NCBI GenBank assembly: GCA_029263195.1
Contig: JAJCXX010000084.1
Location: 111,424 to 175,423, forward strand
DNA: 64,000 bases
Direction: 5' to 3'
Source of the DNA: Acidimicrobiales bacterium
GTDB lineage: Bacteria > Actinomycetota > Acidimicrobiia > Acidimicrobiales > Aldehydirespiratoraceae
Below the pieces are notes generated by a model. The model did no database searches. It saw nothing but the letters and a program-made list of their open reading frames with translations, and was not told the DNA's origin. Below are positions 18,110 to 27,177 of this stretch, piece after piece. The position numbers and the translations under genes are program-made. How positions within the stretch are numbered: position 1 is the stretch's first letter; each line of letters starts with the position of its first letter.

Positions 18110-19243
18110 TCATTCGTTTCCGAAGTTGGCCATGGCATGTCGCAGGGTGTCGTAGCACGACACTAGGTCGTCGACACGGAGCCACTCGTCGTCGCTGTGG
18201 ATGCCGTTTCCGCCGGGGCCGAACACCACGGCCGGAATGTTCCTGCCGGCGAAGAGGGCTGCGTCGGTCCAGAAAGGAGCAGACCGTAGAAATGGCTCGA
18301 CGCCGGAGTGAGCGACGGCCGAGGACATGGCCTCGACAATTGGCTCGGCAGTGTTGACCTCGAACGGAGGTCGCATCACGATCCACTCGTAGTCGACAGT
18401 GAACCCTCCGGCCGTCTGGCTCTCCAGCACTGAGACAAGAGCGTGGACATCGGCGGCCTCTCTACCGGGCACCGAGCGGATCTCGATCGAAGCGCTGCAC
18501 AGCTCGGGAACAGTGAAGAGCTCACGGCCGCCATGAATTCGTGTGACCTGAATCGAGGGGAAGCCAAGTTGAGGATGAGGGGCCGTGATCCTGAGGTCGG
18601 ACTCCAGACGCTCGAGCGTGGTCACCAGTCGGGCGGCCGGCTCGATGGCATTGAGGCCCTCCTCGCGGTGCCCGGTGTGGGCGGCCCGTCCGGTGTAGGT
18701 CAATTCGAGGATGCCGAAGCCACGATGACCGGTGATGATCGCCAGGTCCGTGGGTTCGATCACGATGGCGGCATCGGGCAACCATCCCTCGAGCAGATGG
18801 CTGGTTCCGATGCTGTCGGCCTCTTCGTCGCTCACTGCAGCGATGATCACGTCACCGGGTGGAAGATCCTCGCTGAAGCTGTCGGCCGCCATCAGCGCCG
18901 CAGCCAAGCCGCCTTTGGTGTCGAGAACTCCACGTCCGTGGATGGTGTCGTCGGTGAGTCTGATCTCGAACGAGCCGGGGCTTGCCCCCACTGTGTCGAG
19001 ATGGGCATTGACCATGAGTGTCGGGCCATCACCTCCGGAGATCACACCGACAATGTTGGGCCGGCTCGGCGCGGGCCACTCCTCGTGCACCCTCCAGCCC
19101 CGATTGGTCATCCAGTCGCGAACGAAGGCTCCTACCTCGGCCTCTCCTGGAGCTGTTGGATCAAGCGTCGAGTTGACAGAGTTGATTCGCGACAACGCTA
19201 CGGTGAGGTCGATCAGCTCTCGGCGTGATTCGGATGTCGTCAT
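18110..19243 (-). CDS. M20 family metallopeptidase (ArgE/DapE/carboxypeptidase-like)
   Basis: This 377-residue zinc hydrolase carries the di-zinc motifs of family M20: the first ligand in VNAHLDTVG, the bridging Asp in GRGVLDTKGG, the catalytic Glu pair in SDEEADSIG, then EPTDL, and the final His in FGPGGNGIHSDDEW. A dimerisation domain is inserted in the middle (about residues 175-280). Relatives deacylate acetylornithine or succinyl-diaminopimelate or remove acyl groups from amino acids. The substrate cannot be settled from sequence. It is upstream of the Cys/Met PLP enzyme by 12 bases, suggesting release of an amino acid that the next enzyme then processes (inference). Confidence 0.85.
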   Translation of the reverse strand: MTTSESRRELIDLTVALSRINSVNSTLDPTAPGEAEVGAFVRDWMTNRGWRVHEEWPAPSRPNIVGVISGGDGPTLMVNAHLDTVGASPGSFEIRLTDDTIHGRGVLDTKGGLAAALMAADSFSEDLPPGDVIIAAVSDEEADSIGTSHLLEGWLPDAAIVIEPTDLAIITGHRGFGILELTYTGRAAHTGHREEGLNAIEPAARLVTTLERLESDLRITAPHPQLGFPSIQVTRIHGGRELFTVPELCSASIEIRSVPGREAADVHALVSVLESQTAGGFTVDYEWIVMRPPFEVNTAEPIVEAMSSAVAHSGVEPFLRSAPFWTDAALFAGRNIPAVVFGPGGNGIHSDDEWLRVDDLVSCYDTLRHAMANFGNE

Positions 19244-19312
19244 CGGGTCAACCTCGCATCGCTGTGACCTGGCGAGGTTAGATCGGCCCGAGCAATGGCC
19301 GCGCTATGGCGA

Positions 19313-19666
19313 TCAACCCGAAGTGATCTCCGCCAGCACCGCCTCGAGCTCCGCCATGGCGGTGGCCCGATCGTCGCGCTGGAGAAGTATTGCCGCCGAG
19401 ATTCGGCCTCCCCAGGAGGTGTCGAACTCGCCTTCCGCACTGAGCAGGTCCACCTGCGCCCATTGCAGGTCACACAACATCTGTCGGAACTCCTCATCGT
19501 CGGGGAAGGCGCCGCCGTCACAAGGCCGCTCGCTGTCGGATGCTGCCGCAGCAATTGTCGTCGCTGTATCAGCGACCGGTTGGAAAGTGTCGCTCGAGCT
19601 TTCTCCGCATGCGGTCGCCAACAAGGCCAGTGCGAAGCCGACACCGAGAATCCTGATTCCGTACAT
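19313..19666 (-). CDS. Small lipoprotein of unknown function
   Basis: This 117-residue precursor has a signal peptide ending in the lipobox LATACGES, so Cys at about residue 20 would be lipid-modified and the protein held on the outer face of the membrane. The mature part is short and mostly helical, with two further Cys (in RPCDGG and QMLCDLQ) that may pair. A very good ribosome site, GGAGG, precedes the ATG by 6 bases. It lies 69 bases upstream of the M20 peptidase gene on the same strand. I do not recognise the family. Confidence 0.75.
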   Translation of the reverse strand: MYGIRILGVGFALALLATACGESSSDTFQPVADTATTIAAAASDSERPCDGGAFPDDEEFRQMLCDLQWAQVDLLSAEGEFDTSWGGRISAAILLQRDDRATAMAELEAVLAEITSG

Positions 19667-19872
19667 GTTTCCTCCAGGGACCGATCGTCGATCTCATTGT
19701 CTGACCTATACATCGGCAGACTTACTCCTCTATTCAGGAATTGCGATCTGGACTCGATCGCTCGAGAGCGGCAGGTGCAACACCGCCCGGCACCAGACGT
19801 GGAGGGTCCGATAGCTACACTGACAGAACTGGTGCCGGTGGCCCCGGAGCCTGCCGGTCGGGAGGCAAATGA

Positions 19873-20718
19873 ATGAACGACTCACCCCAACCCGCTGAAC
19901 CCCGAAGTGGAGAGGAATTGAGGGCTCAGGTCGTCGAACGCTACGGCTCGTTGGCCAGAAGCGTGATCGACTCGGCAGAGTCCAGCCCATGTTGTGGGTC
20001 CGACGTTGAAAACGGGCCAACAAACCCGATCAGCAACGAACTGTACGACGCCGACGAATCGTCGGAGGTGCCGGTTGCCGCCATCAACGCCTCTCTCGGG
20101 TGCGGAAATCCGACCGCCCTCATCGAGATGCACGAAGGACAGGTGGTGCTCGACCTCGGCTCAGGCGGGGGAATCGACGTGCTGCTATCGGCACGCAGGG
20201 TCGGCCCGTCTGGATTTGTATACGGCCTCGACATGACCGACGACATGCTCGACTTGGCCCGACGAAACCAACGCGACGCGGGAGTGGACAACGTCGAGTT
20301 CCTCAAGGGAACCATCGAGGACATCCCGCTGCCTGACGCGGCCGTCGATTTGATCATCTCAAATTGTGTGATCAATCTCTCTGTCGACAAGGAAAAGGTC
20401 TTCCGCGAAGCCAATCGTGTGCTCAGGTCCGGTGGACGCTTTGCGGTGTCCGACATCGTGATCCGCGGAAGCCTCGATCCCGAGATCCGGCGAAACGTTG
20501 AGGCCTGGATCGGTTGCGTTGCCGGTGCGTTGGAGGAGGACGAATACAGAGGGGGTCTGGAGCGGGCCGGTTTTGTCGACGTCGAAATTGTGGCCACGAG
20601 GGTCTTCGATGCCGCCGACGCCCGCGAGTTCCTGGAAGCCCAATCAATAACCGACGACGCGATACGCACCGCTGAAGGCCACGTAATATCGGCCTTTGTC
20701 AGGGCCACCAAACCCTGA
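19873..20718 (+). CDS. arsM: Arsenite S-adenosylmethionine methyltransferase
   Basis: This 281-residue class I SAM methyltransferase has the full Cys signature of ArsM. There is a Cys pair in SSPCCGS (Cys40, Cys41), a Cys in SLGCGNP, and the two As-binding residues Cys165 (SNCVINLS) and Cys215 (WIGCVAGAL). Their spacing of 50 residues equals that of algal ArsM. The SAM site is VVLDLGSGGGIDVLL. ArsM methylates arsenite to mono-, di- and trimethyl arsenic. A GGGAGG ribosome site precedes the start. No arsR, arsB or acr3 lies nearby. The gene is instead followed 37 bases on by kbl and tdh, an unexpected operon partner set. Confidence 0.92.
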   Translation: MNDSPQPAEPRSGEELRAQVVERYGSLARSVIDSAESSPCCGSDVENGPTNPISNELYDADESSEVPVAAINASLGCGNPTALIEMHEGQVVLDLGSGGGIDVLLSARRVGPSGFVYGLDMTDDMLDLARRNQRDAGVDNVEFLKGTIEDIPLPDAAVDLIISNCVINLSVDKEKVFREANRVLRSGGRFAVSDIVIRGSLDPEIRRNVEAWIGCVAGALEEDEYRGGLERAGFVDVEIVATRVFDAADAREFLEAQSITDDAIRTAEGHVISAFVRATKP

Positions 20719-20755
20719 CCTTCCGTCCCAATTGGGCCACGACAATCGGAGGATG

Positions 20756-21958
20756 ATGAGTCGATCCGGGTTCTACGACAAGGTCGACGACGCCCTTGGC
20801 GACATTCGAGACGACGGACTCTGGAAGAACGAGCGCTTGATCACATCTCCCCAAGGAGGAACCGTCGACGTCGACGGCGCTGGGGAAGTCCTCAACTTCT
20901 GCGCCAACAACTACTTGGGCCTGGCCGACCACGACGACATCATCAACGGCGCCAGCGAGGCGATGAACAGCTCCGGATACGGAATGGCGTCGGTCCGTTT
21001 CATTTGTGGGACCACCGACCAACATCGCGCTCTCGAGTCTGAAATCGCCGACTACATCAGAACCGACGACAGCATCCTGTTCGCAGCTTGTTTCGATGCC
21101 AACGGCGGCCTGTTCGAACCTCTGCTCAGTGACGGCGACGCAATCGTGTCCGATTCGCTCAATCACGCGTCGATCATCGACGGCGTGAGGCTCTGCAAGG
21201 CCAACCGATACCGGTTCGCCACCCGAGACATCGACGACCTACGCAGGCAAGTCGAAGCGGCCAAGCAGGACCAAGCCGAAACTATTCTGATCGCGACCGA
21301 TGGGGTGTTCTCGATGGATGGCTACATCGCCGATCTGCCGGCCATCTGTCGGGTGGCCGACGAGTTCGATGCTGTTGTGATGGTCGACGACTGTCACGCA
21401 ACCGGACTGGTCGGCCCCGAGGGCCGGGGTACTCCGTCGTTGCACGGTGTCTCCGAGAGGGTCGACATCGTCACCAGCACTCTCGGAAAGGCTCTCGGTG
21501 GGGCGATGGGCGGGTTCGTTGCCGCGAAACAGAACGTGGTCGACTTGCTCCGGCAGCGTTCGAGGCCCTACCTCTTCTCGAACTCACTCAGTCCCGGTCT
21601 TGTGGGCGGAGCCAGGGTGGCGATTCGGATGGCGATCGAGGGCGACGCCCGGCGCGAGAGACTCAACGACAACGCCTTTCGCTTTCGTCGGCTCATGACC
21701 GACGCCGGTTTTCGTCTCACCGGCCACGGACACCCGATCATTCCGGTGCTACTGGGAGAGGCCGAGATTGCTACCGAGATGGCGGCGAGGCTCCTCGACA
21801 AGGGCGTCTACGTCACGGCGTTCTCCTTCCCGGTTGTTCCCCGCGGCGCGGCTCGAATCCGGACCCAGATGAACGCTGCACATGACGCCGACGACATCGA
21901 CCGTGCCGTGGCCGCGTTCATCGAAGTCGGGCATGATCTCGATGTGATTGGGCGATGA
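20756..21958 (+). CDS. kbl: Glycine C-acetyltransferase (2-amino-3-ketobutyrate CoA ligase)
   Basis: This 400-residue alpha-oxoamine synthase cleaves 2-amino-3-ketobutyrate with CoA to glycine and acetyl-CoA. The N-terminus ([20 protein letters not shown], then NERLITSPQ and [13 protein letters not shown]) follows E. coli Kbl closely. The PLP Lys is in [14 protein letters not shown], and VDDCHATG and [10 protein letters not shown] are also family marks. I chose the ATG at 20756 by similarity; GGAGG lies 3 bases before it, and an ATG at 20753 is equally possible. It is directly followed by tdh, the enzyme that makes its substrate, so the pair is the classic threonine-to-glycine route. Confidence 0.95.
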   Translation: MSRSGFYDKVDDALGDIRDDGLWKNERLITSPQGGTVDVDGAGEVLNFCANNYLGLADHDDIINGASEAMNSSGYGMASVRFICGTTDQHRALESEIADYIRTDDSILFAACFDANGGLFEPLLSDGDAIVSDSLNHASIIDGVRLCKANRYRFATRDIDDLRRQVEAAKQDQAETILIATDGVFSMDGYIADLPAICRVADEFDAVVMVDDCHATGLVGPEGRGTPSLHGVSERVDIVTSTLGKALGGAMGGFVAAKQNVVDLLRQRSRPYLFSNSLSPGLVGGARVAIRMAIEGDARRERLNDNAFRFRRLMTDAGFRLTGHGHPIIPVLLGEAEIATEMAARLLDKGVYVTAFSFPVVPRGAARIRTQMNAAHDADDIDRAVAAFIEVGHDLDVIGR

Positions 21959-21959
21959 G

Positions 21960-22985
21960 ATGAAGGCACTGGTCAAGGCCGAGGCCGCCCCCGGGCTCAA
22001 ACTCCAAGACGTCGACTCTCCCGAGCCCGGACCAAACGATTTGTTGATCGAGGTCAACCGGGCCGCGATATGCGGAACTGATCTGCACATCTTCGACTGG
22101 GACCACTGGGCGCGAGGCGTCATCGAACCCCCGTTGGTGATCGGCCACGAATTCGTCGGCCGGGTGGTGGAGGTCGGCGAGCATGTTTCGGGCTTCGAGG
22201 TCGGCACGCGGGTGGCGGGGGAGGGGCACATCATCTGCGGTCACTGCCGAAACTGTCGGGCCGGTCACGGCCACCTGTGTCGAAACACGGTCGGCATCGG
22301 CATACATCGCGACGGTGGGTTCGCAGAGTTTGTCGCCATACCTGCAGCCAATGCCTACGCCGTCCCTGATTTCATTTCCGACGATACGGCGGCGGTTCTC
22401 GACCCGCTCGGCAACGCCGTGCACACCGCCCTGACCTACGACCTCGTCGGTGAGGACGTGTTGATCACCGGTGCCGGGCCGATCGGGCAGATGGCGGTGG
22501 CTGTCTGCCGTCATGCCGGCGCCCGACACGTGGTCGCGACCGACATCCAGCCGTCCCGGCTTGCCGTGGCTCGTGAGATGGGCGCCAGCCGGGCTGTTGA
22601 GCCCGGAGAGGAATCACTTCGAGCTGTGATGGCCGACCTCGGAATGACAGAAGGATTCGATGTGGCGCTGGAGATGTCCGGTCATAGCGCGGCGGTCACC
22701 GACGTGATCTCGGTGGTCAACCACGGTGGCAAAGTTGCCCTGCTGGGCCTGTTCGCCCAGCCCGCCGCCATTGATCTGAATCAGGCGATCCTGAAGGGTC
22801 TGACGATCAAGGGAATCTACGGCAGGAAGATGTTCGAGACCTGGTACAAGGCCACCGCAATGCTCGAGTCCGGCCTCGATGTGGCTCCGGTGATCTCACA
22901 CCATTTCCGGCTAGAGGACTTTGAGCTGGCGTTCGAAGTGCTTCGGTCGGGCGATGCCAGCAAGGTCGTGCTCGAGGTGAGCTGA
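21960..22985 (+). CDS. tdh: L-threonine 3-dehydrogenase
   Basis: This zinc-dependent medium-chain dehydrogenase of 341 residues has the same length as E. coli Tdh. Catalytic zinc ligands are in [15 protein letters not shown] and GHEFVG. The structural zinc Cys set is in [15 protein letters not shown], and the NAD site is [14 protein letters not shown]. The segments [14 protein letters not shown] and [14 protein letters not shown] are nearly diagnostic for Tdh. It oxidises threonine to 2-amino-3-ketobutyrate for Kbl. The ATG at 21960 is 1 base after the kbl stop codon, so translation is probably coupled. Confidence 0.95.
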   Translation: MKALVKAEAAPGLKLQDVDSPEPGPNDLLIEVNRAAICGTDLHIFDWDHWARGVIEPPLVIGHEFVGRVVEVGEHVSGFEVGTRVAGEGHIICGHCRNCRAGHGHLCRNTVGIGIHRDGGFAEFVAIPAANAYAVPDFISDDTAAVLDPLGNAVHTALTYDLVGEDVLITGAGPIGQMAVAVCRHAGARHVVATDIQPSRLAVAREMGASRAVEPGEESLRAVMADLGMTEGFDVALEMSGHSAAVTDVISVVNHGGKVALLGLFAQPAAIDLNQAILKGLTIKGIYGRKMFETWYKATAMLESGLDVAPVISHHFRLEDFELAFEVLRSGDASKVVLEVS

Positions 22986-23005
22986 GGCCTGCCGCGTTTC
23001 AGGCT
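22986..23005. terminator. Short hairpin between convergent tdh and YgfK-like gene
   Basis: GGCCTG and CAGGCT pair over 6 positions (one G-U) around an 8-base loop, starting at the tdh stop codon and overlapping the end of the opposing gene. It is weak and has no T-run. Confidence 0.3.
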
Positions 23006-24741
23006 GTGGCCAAGGGGTTGCCTGACTCCGAGGCGATCAACCGCTGAACCAGATCGGCGTCGGAACTGTCTGCTCTCGACTCGATGATCACGCCGTTCTG
23101 GACGAGGAACCCCTGACCGTCGCGGTCGTTGTAGACATCGCGTTCGAGGAACAATCGCGGCTTGATCTCCGCAGGATCCCCCTGCTCGGGGCAGAAGGTC
23201 ATGCAGTTCCCACAGCTGTTGCACAACTCCGCGAACAGCAGGTATTGCTGTCGGCCCTCCATGCCATCGAGACTCCTGATGTTGAAGAAGGCGTCGTTGG
23301 GGCAGACAGTGACGCAGAAGTTGCAGGCGACACACCCGAACATCTCGAGCTCGTGCTCCACCGAACGCGGCAGCTTCTCGTTTCCGGTCACGTGGTACGG
23401 CCCGATCCCCTCACCGCGAATGTTGGCGACGTGCTGCTTCACCGATGAGGGAAATCCGGCTGCCTCGGCCTCGGTCTGGCGGACAGCCCTCCAACGGGCA
23501 ATGTCGGATTGCCCGCTCGATGCGATCTCCTTGGTGAACCCTCGCAGCATCGGGGCCAACCGGCCGTACCCGCCGGGCTTCAACAGATCGGCGCAGATGG
23601 TGGTCGGATTGACGCCCATCGCTATGGCGTCGGCCAAGTTGTCCTTGGTGATTCCCGCCGAGAAGCTCACCATGACATCGCCGTCGTGTCCCGGAATCGC
23701 GAGACGACCAGGAAGGGCGTCGGCCAGGGCGTCGAGGAGGGCGGAGGCCACGACATGAAGAGGTGCGCCCGAGAGATATACGGTCTCGTCGGGAATCCAC
23801 ATCTTGGTGTTGTGGACCACCAGTGTGTTGGTGAGTTTGATGCCGAACTTTCGGCCGCGATCCTTGGCGTAGGCGTTGAGTTCGTTGATCAACTCGACGC
23901 CGGCGTCGAACTGAAGATCGGCATCGAATGCCTCACGTTCCAAGGCGACGTCGGTGTAGCCGAGCTCGTCGTTGATGATCGTCGAAACGGTGTCGTATCC
24001 CAGGAGAGTCGGATTGAGCTTCACGACAACATCGAGTTCATGGTCATCGATCAGATGCTTGGTGATCGATTCGAGCTCTTCCGGGGGGCAACCATGGAAC
24101 GCCGACAGCGTCAAGGTGTTGGCGACACAGGTCCTGAAGTCGAAGTTGGCGAACTCCGCGAATGCCCCACCAATCTCGGGCCGGAGCGACTCGATCTCGA
24201 CCGAAGCGTCGAGCATTCCTCGGATGAAGCCAGAAACCTTCTCCGACTTGATTCCGGCCAGGTCGTAGCCAACCGACATGTCGAGGACATGGGCGCCCGG
24301 ATCGTCGCCAATGAAGTCGCGAAGGGGCTCCCATTGCCGCAACATCTCGATGATCATGCTGGCCTTGACGTACTCGGACAGACTCCGAGCAACGCTGAGT
24401 TCCTGGCTGAACTCGATGTTGTATCCAATGGTCTGCATGTCGATGCACGGTCGGGCAATCTCGAGATCGTCGATCACCTGAACGGTCTTCAGTTCGAAGA
24501 GCCGGGACCCGCCCAGCCAGGCCAGAACGATGTTCTGAGCCATCTGAGTCTGTGGCCCGGCCGCTGGCCCAACCGGCGTCGCGCACTTCCGTCCGAGGAA
24601 TTCGAAACTGAGATCGATGTCGGGATCGGGACGCCAGATGCGGGCATTCGGAAGGTCGAAGATCTTCTTGCGTGTGGTCCACTCGTGGTCGATTCGGCCC
24701 AAGAGAGTCGACAGCGACATTGGTGTGAGTGGTGCAGTCAT
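22999..24741 (-). CDS. Short YgfK-like iron-sulfur protein (DHOD-like domain plus 2[4Fe-4S] ferredoxin, no flavin module)
   Basis: This 580-residue protein matches the outer parts of E. coli YgfK, which is about 1,030 residues long. The first 430 or so residues are a dihydroorotate-dehydrogenase-like barrel with CATPVGPAAGPQTQMAQNIV, FELKTVQVID, HGCPPEEL, VKLNPTLLGY and ADLLKPGGYGRL. The C-terminal part has two ferredoxin motifs, CVACNFCVTVCP and CNSCGNCMTFCPEQGDP. The middle FAD/NADPH (GltD-like) module of YgfK is missing, so electrons must come from a partner. YgfK was once linked to selenate reduction in E. coli and more recently to purine breakdown; neither role is shown here. It is 70 bases downstream of a DpaL-like gene on the same strand, echoing the E. 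coli ygeX-ygfK neighbourhood. Confidence 0.8.
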   Translation of the reverse strand: MTAPLTPMSLSTLLGRIDHEWTTRKKIFDLPNARIWRPDPDIDLSFEFLGRKCATPVGPAAGPQTQMAQNIVLAWLGGSRLFELKTVQVIDDLEIARPCIDMQTIGYNIEFSQELSVARSLSEYVKASMIIEMLRQWEPLRDFIGDDPGAHVLDMSVGYDLAGIKSEKVSGFIRGMLDASVEIESLRPEIGGAFAEFANFDFRTCVANTLTLSAFHGCPPEELESITKHLIDDHELDVVVKLNPTLLGYDTVSTIINDELGYTDVALEREAFDADLQFDAGVELINELNAYAKDRGRKFGIKLTNTLVVHNTKMWIPDETVYLSGAPLHVVASALLDALADALPGRLAIPGHDGDVMVSFSAGITKDNLADAIAMGVNPTTICADLLKPGGYGRLAPMLRGFTKEIASSGQSDIARWRAVRQTEAEAAGFPSSVKQHVANIRGEGIGPYHVTGNEKLPRSVEHELEMFGCVACNFCVTVCPNDAFFNIRSLDGMEGRQQYLLFAELCNSCGNCMTFCPEQGDPAEIKPRLFLERDVYNDRDGQGFLVQNGVIIESRADSSDADLVQRLIASESGNPLATA

Positions 24742-24811
24742 CGTCAGACCGTAGTCGACCAGGCGATTTGGGGGCTCTGGTCAGTATCGTCCGATAGCGA
24801 CTGCTAAGGCT

Positions 24812-25978
24812 TCAGCGGATGGCCGTCAGAACCCGGCCGATTTGGTTGTGGCTCTTCCCCACGATTGACTGGTAGGCGGCCGGATCGGTCGCTCCCTCGG
24901 TGACGATGACCAGCACTGTCTTTTCGGACAGATCAGGAATGGCAGCGGACGTGTCGGCGTCGGCCAGCAGAGCCTCGAGGCCGGCCAGTGCGGCTGCCCC
25001 GGTCTCACCGGCGACAACAGAGGAACCGGCGAGGTCGCGCATGGCCTGTCTGGCGGCATCGTCGTCGACACTGACGAACCAGTCGATGCCGGACGCTAGA
25101 CGAGGCCATGCGACCATGGATGGCCTACCGCAGTTGAGTCCAACCATGATCGAACGGTGTGGACCCGGTACGTGAGAGATATCACCTGCGACTGCCGAGG
25201 CCTGAACACAGTTGGCGTCAAGGGGCTCAACCCCGACGATCATCGGACGATGACTGCCGGATCGGTAGTGGGTCACCGCCGCTGACATGAACGCGCCAAC
25301 ACCCATCGGAACCACCACAAGGTCGGGATGCTCGAGGTCGCTGGCGTCTATAGCATCGTCGACTTCGGCGAAGATCGTGGTGTAGCCCTCGATCACCTGG
25401 GCCGGGATTGTCTCGTATCCGGGCCACGACGTATCGGAAACGACCAGGCAGACGTCGCCGGCCTCCTCCCCGGCTCGGGCCACAGCATCGTCGTAGTCGC
25501 CATGGATCACGGTGACCGTTGCGCCTTCGGCTTGCATTGCCTTGATACGCGCCGGCGCCATGCCTTCGGGAACGAATATGTGGGCTTGGAATCCAAGCAG
25601 GCGGGCCATGAAGGCCACAGCGCGGCCGTGGTTGCCGTCGGTTGCGGTGGCGAGCTTGAAGGGCCTCAGGTGTGCGAGGTTGGTGGCCAGTTCGTTGATG
25701 TTGGCCCAGTGCTCGGGTTCGTGGCCGAGATGGGAGCAGATCGCTTGATACGTGGCCCAGGAGGCGCCGAGAATCTTGAACGAAGGCAGCCCCATTCGGC
25801 GGGTCTCGGCCTTTATCAGAAGCCTTCCGACTCCGAGTTGCCGGGCCAGATCTGGCGCGTCGAGGAGAAGGGTTGGCGAGTAGGCGGGCATGCGTCTGTG
25901 AAACGCCGCGATCTCAGCCGGGGGTGCCGGCCAGTCGCGATTCTCGCGGAGTGGGTTGGCGACGACCAGTGCACTCAT
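24812..25978 (-). CDS. Diaminopropionate ammonia-lyase-like PLP enzyme
   Basis: This 388-residue fold-type II PLP enzyme has its Lys in ETRRMGLPSFKILGASWATY, the segment that sets DpaL (YgeX) apart from threonine dehydratases. Substrate and cofactor loops are TATDGNHGRAVAFMARLLG and VVVPMGVGAF. The ending VLVIVTEGATDPAAY again recalls DpaL (TEGDTDP). DpaL turns 2,3-diaminopropionate into pyruvate and two ammonia. I chose the ATG at 25978, which gives the family length; the frame is open farther upstream without homology. The YgfK-like gene follows on the same strand. Another beta-amino-acid elimination is possible. Confidence 0.8.
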   Translation of the reverse strand: MSALVVANPLRENRDWPAPPAEIAAFHRRMPAYSPTLLLDAPDLARQLGVGRLLIKAETRRMGLPSFKILGASWATYQAICSHLGHEPEHWANINELATNLAHLRPFKLATATDGNHGRAVAFMARLLGFQAHIFVPEGMAPARIKAMQAEGATVTVIHGDYDDAVARAGEEAGDVCLVVSDTSWPGYETIPAQVIEGYTTIFAEVDDAIDASDLEHPDLVVVPMGVGAFMSAAVTHYRSGSHRPMIVGVEPLDANCVQASAVAGDISHVPGPHRSIMVGLNCGRPSMVAWPRLASGIDWFVSVDDDAARQAMRDLAGSSVVAGETGAAALAGLEALLADADTSAAIPDLSEKTVLVIVTEGATDPAAYQSIVGKSHNQIGRVLTAIR

Positions 25979-26086
25979 GGGGCGAATCCTTCGGTCTCGG
26001 GAACCAGTGGTGTGATCGGTGCCCATCGCTGGACCATTGCTGGCAGTTCCCTTGCGGGCTCGTGTGTTGGGTGTGGGGGCATGGCT

Positions 26087-26115
26087 TTGACTGATATGTC
26101 CTATAGCGATACCAA
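26087..26115 (+). promoter_or_regulatory. Possible promoter in the 217-base gap before the duplicated membrane protein
   Basis: TTGACT (5 of 6 bases of the consensus -35) is separated by 17 bases from TACCAA, a poor -10. The segment is notably AT-rich compared with its surroundings and lies about 80 bases before the ATG at 26196. The same gap must also hold the promoter of the divergent DpaL-like gene. Confidence 0.3.
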
Positions 26116-26195
26116 ATGTCCGAACAATCTCTCTTCGTGATATGGTCACGGGGTTCCGAGTTCTTCCACAGGACCAACCAGTCTGGAGAGAAACG

Positions 26196-27158
26196 ATGAC
26201 ACTGCGCAGGACCTTCACGATCTCAGCCTTGGTCATCGGACTGGGAATGATCGCAGCGCCAGCAGTATTCGGGATGTTCAGCCGGGCTCCCGATGGCGCC
26301 GCCATGATCGACGACTTTCGTCCCTTCATGACACCCGAGAAAGTGACTCTCTTCCGGGGATACCTCGCCGAAATCGATGCCGCCGACACCGAGTCGCGAC
26401 TCCTGCTGGAGCCGGCCCTCACCCAGTTCGGGGTGATTGACTCAGCGGAATATCAGAGCAAGTTCGCCTCTTTGGCTGGGTTGAATGAGTCATGGCCCGC
26501 CATCGAGGCCGACATGACCGACTTGGTCGACAGAATGGCGGACAACCTCGACTCGTACGCCGCCGTAGATGCGCTGCCGAACTTCAAGCTCTTTCCGTGG
26601 TTCTTCGTGGCACCCGGCGTTCTGATAGCGGCGGTTGCCGCTGCCGTGCTCGTTGCCGATCGTCGGGGAGCGTCGACAAAAGTACTCCTCCGCCTGCTGG
26701 CCGGCCTCGGAGTGGCCGTCGTCTTGGCTCCGGCGGTATTTCAGATGTTCGAGCGGGCACCGAAGGGGGGCGACATGATCGAAGACTTCCGTCCGATGAT
26801 GACCGTGGAGCGGGTACGAGCCGTTCAGGGCTACTTCATCACGATGGGAGCGGCGGAGGGGCAACTCCGCAACGGGGTGCTGCCTCTGGCCGCCGCGTCG
26901 GCTGATCTCCCGTCCGACCAATTCGTATCGATCACTCAGTTCTCCGAGGATTGGCCGGAGATCGTGGTCGAATTCGCCCCGATGATCTCGGCGATGAGCG
27001 ACAACGTCGACAACTTCGCCGGGGTCGATGCTCTTCCACCCTTCGCGATGTTCCCCTGGTTCTTTGTCGCTCCCGGCCTGCTCGTCGAGGTGCTGGCGAT
27101 CCTCTCGGAAAGAAGCCCGAAGGCGTACTTGGGCATCGAAAACGTAGCCACGATCTGA
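26196..27158 (+). CDS. Membrane protein with internal tandem duplication
   Basis: This 320-residue protein of unknown family is built from two similar halves. Each half starts with a hydrophobic helix and APAVFxMFxRAP (residues 21 and 178), continues with a MIxDFRPxM segment, and ends with a second hydrophobic helix headed by FPWFFVAPG (residues 133 and 286). About 110 extracytoplasmic residues lie between the two helices of each half. The proposed topology is four membrane segments with two homologous outer loops. GGAGAG before the ATG supports the start. The downstream lipoprotein gene starts 19 bases later, so both are probably one operon. The function is unknown. Confidence 0.75.
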   Translation: MTLRRTFTISALVIGLGMIAAPAVFGMFSRAPDGAAMIDDFRPFMTPEKVTLFRGYLAEIDAADTESRLLLEPALTQFGVIDSAEYQSKFASLAGLNESWPAIEADMTDLVDRMADNLDSYAAVDALPNFKLFPWFFVAPGVLIAAVAAAVLVADRRGASTKVLLRLLAGLGVAVVLAPAVFQMFERAPKGGDMIEDFRPMMTVERVRAVQGYFITMGAAEGQLRNGVLPLAAASADLPSDQFVSITQFSEDWPEIVVEFAPMISAMSDNVDNFAGVDALPPFAMFPWFFVAPGLLVEVLAILSERSPKAYLGIENVATI

Positions 27159-27177
27159 CAATCAAAGGAGTTCAATA

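Noticed and set aside
22999..24741. Selenate reductase as a firm function for the YgfK-like protein
   Set aside because: That role rests on older E. coli genetics and the catalytic flavin module is absent here; it is kept only as a possibility.
23509..24807. Long open frame opposite the YgfK-like gene
   Set aside because: No recognisable protein features; the opposite strand carries conserved iron-sulfur and barrel motifs.
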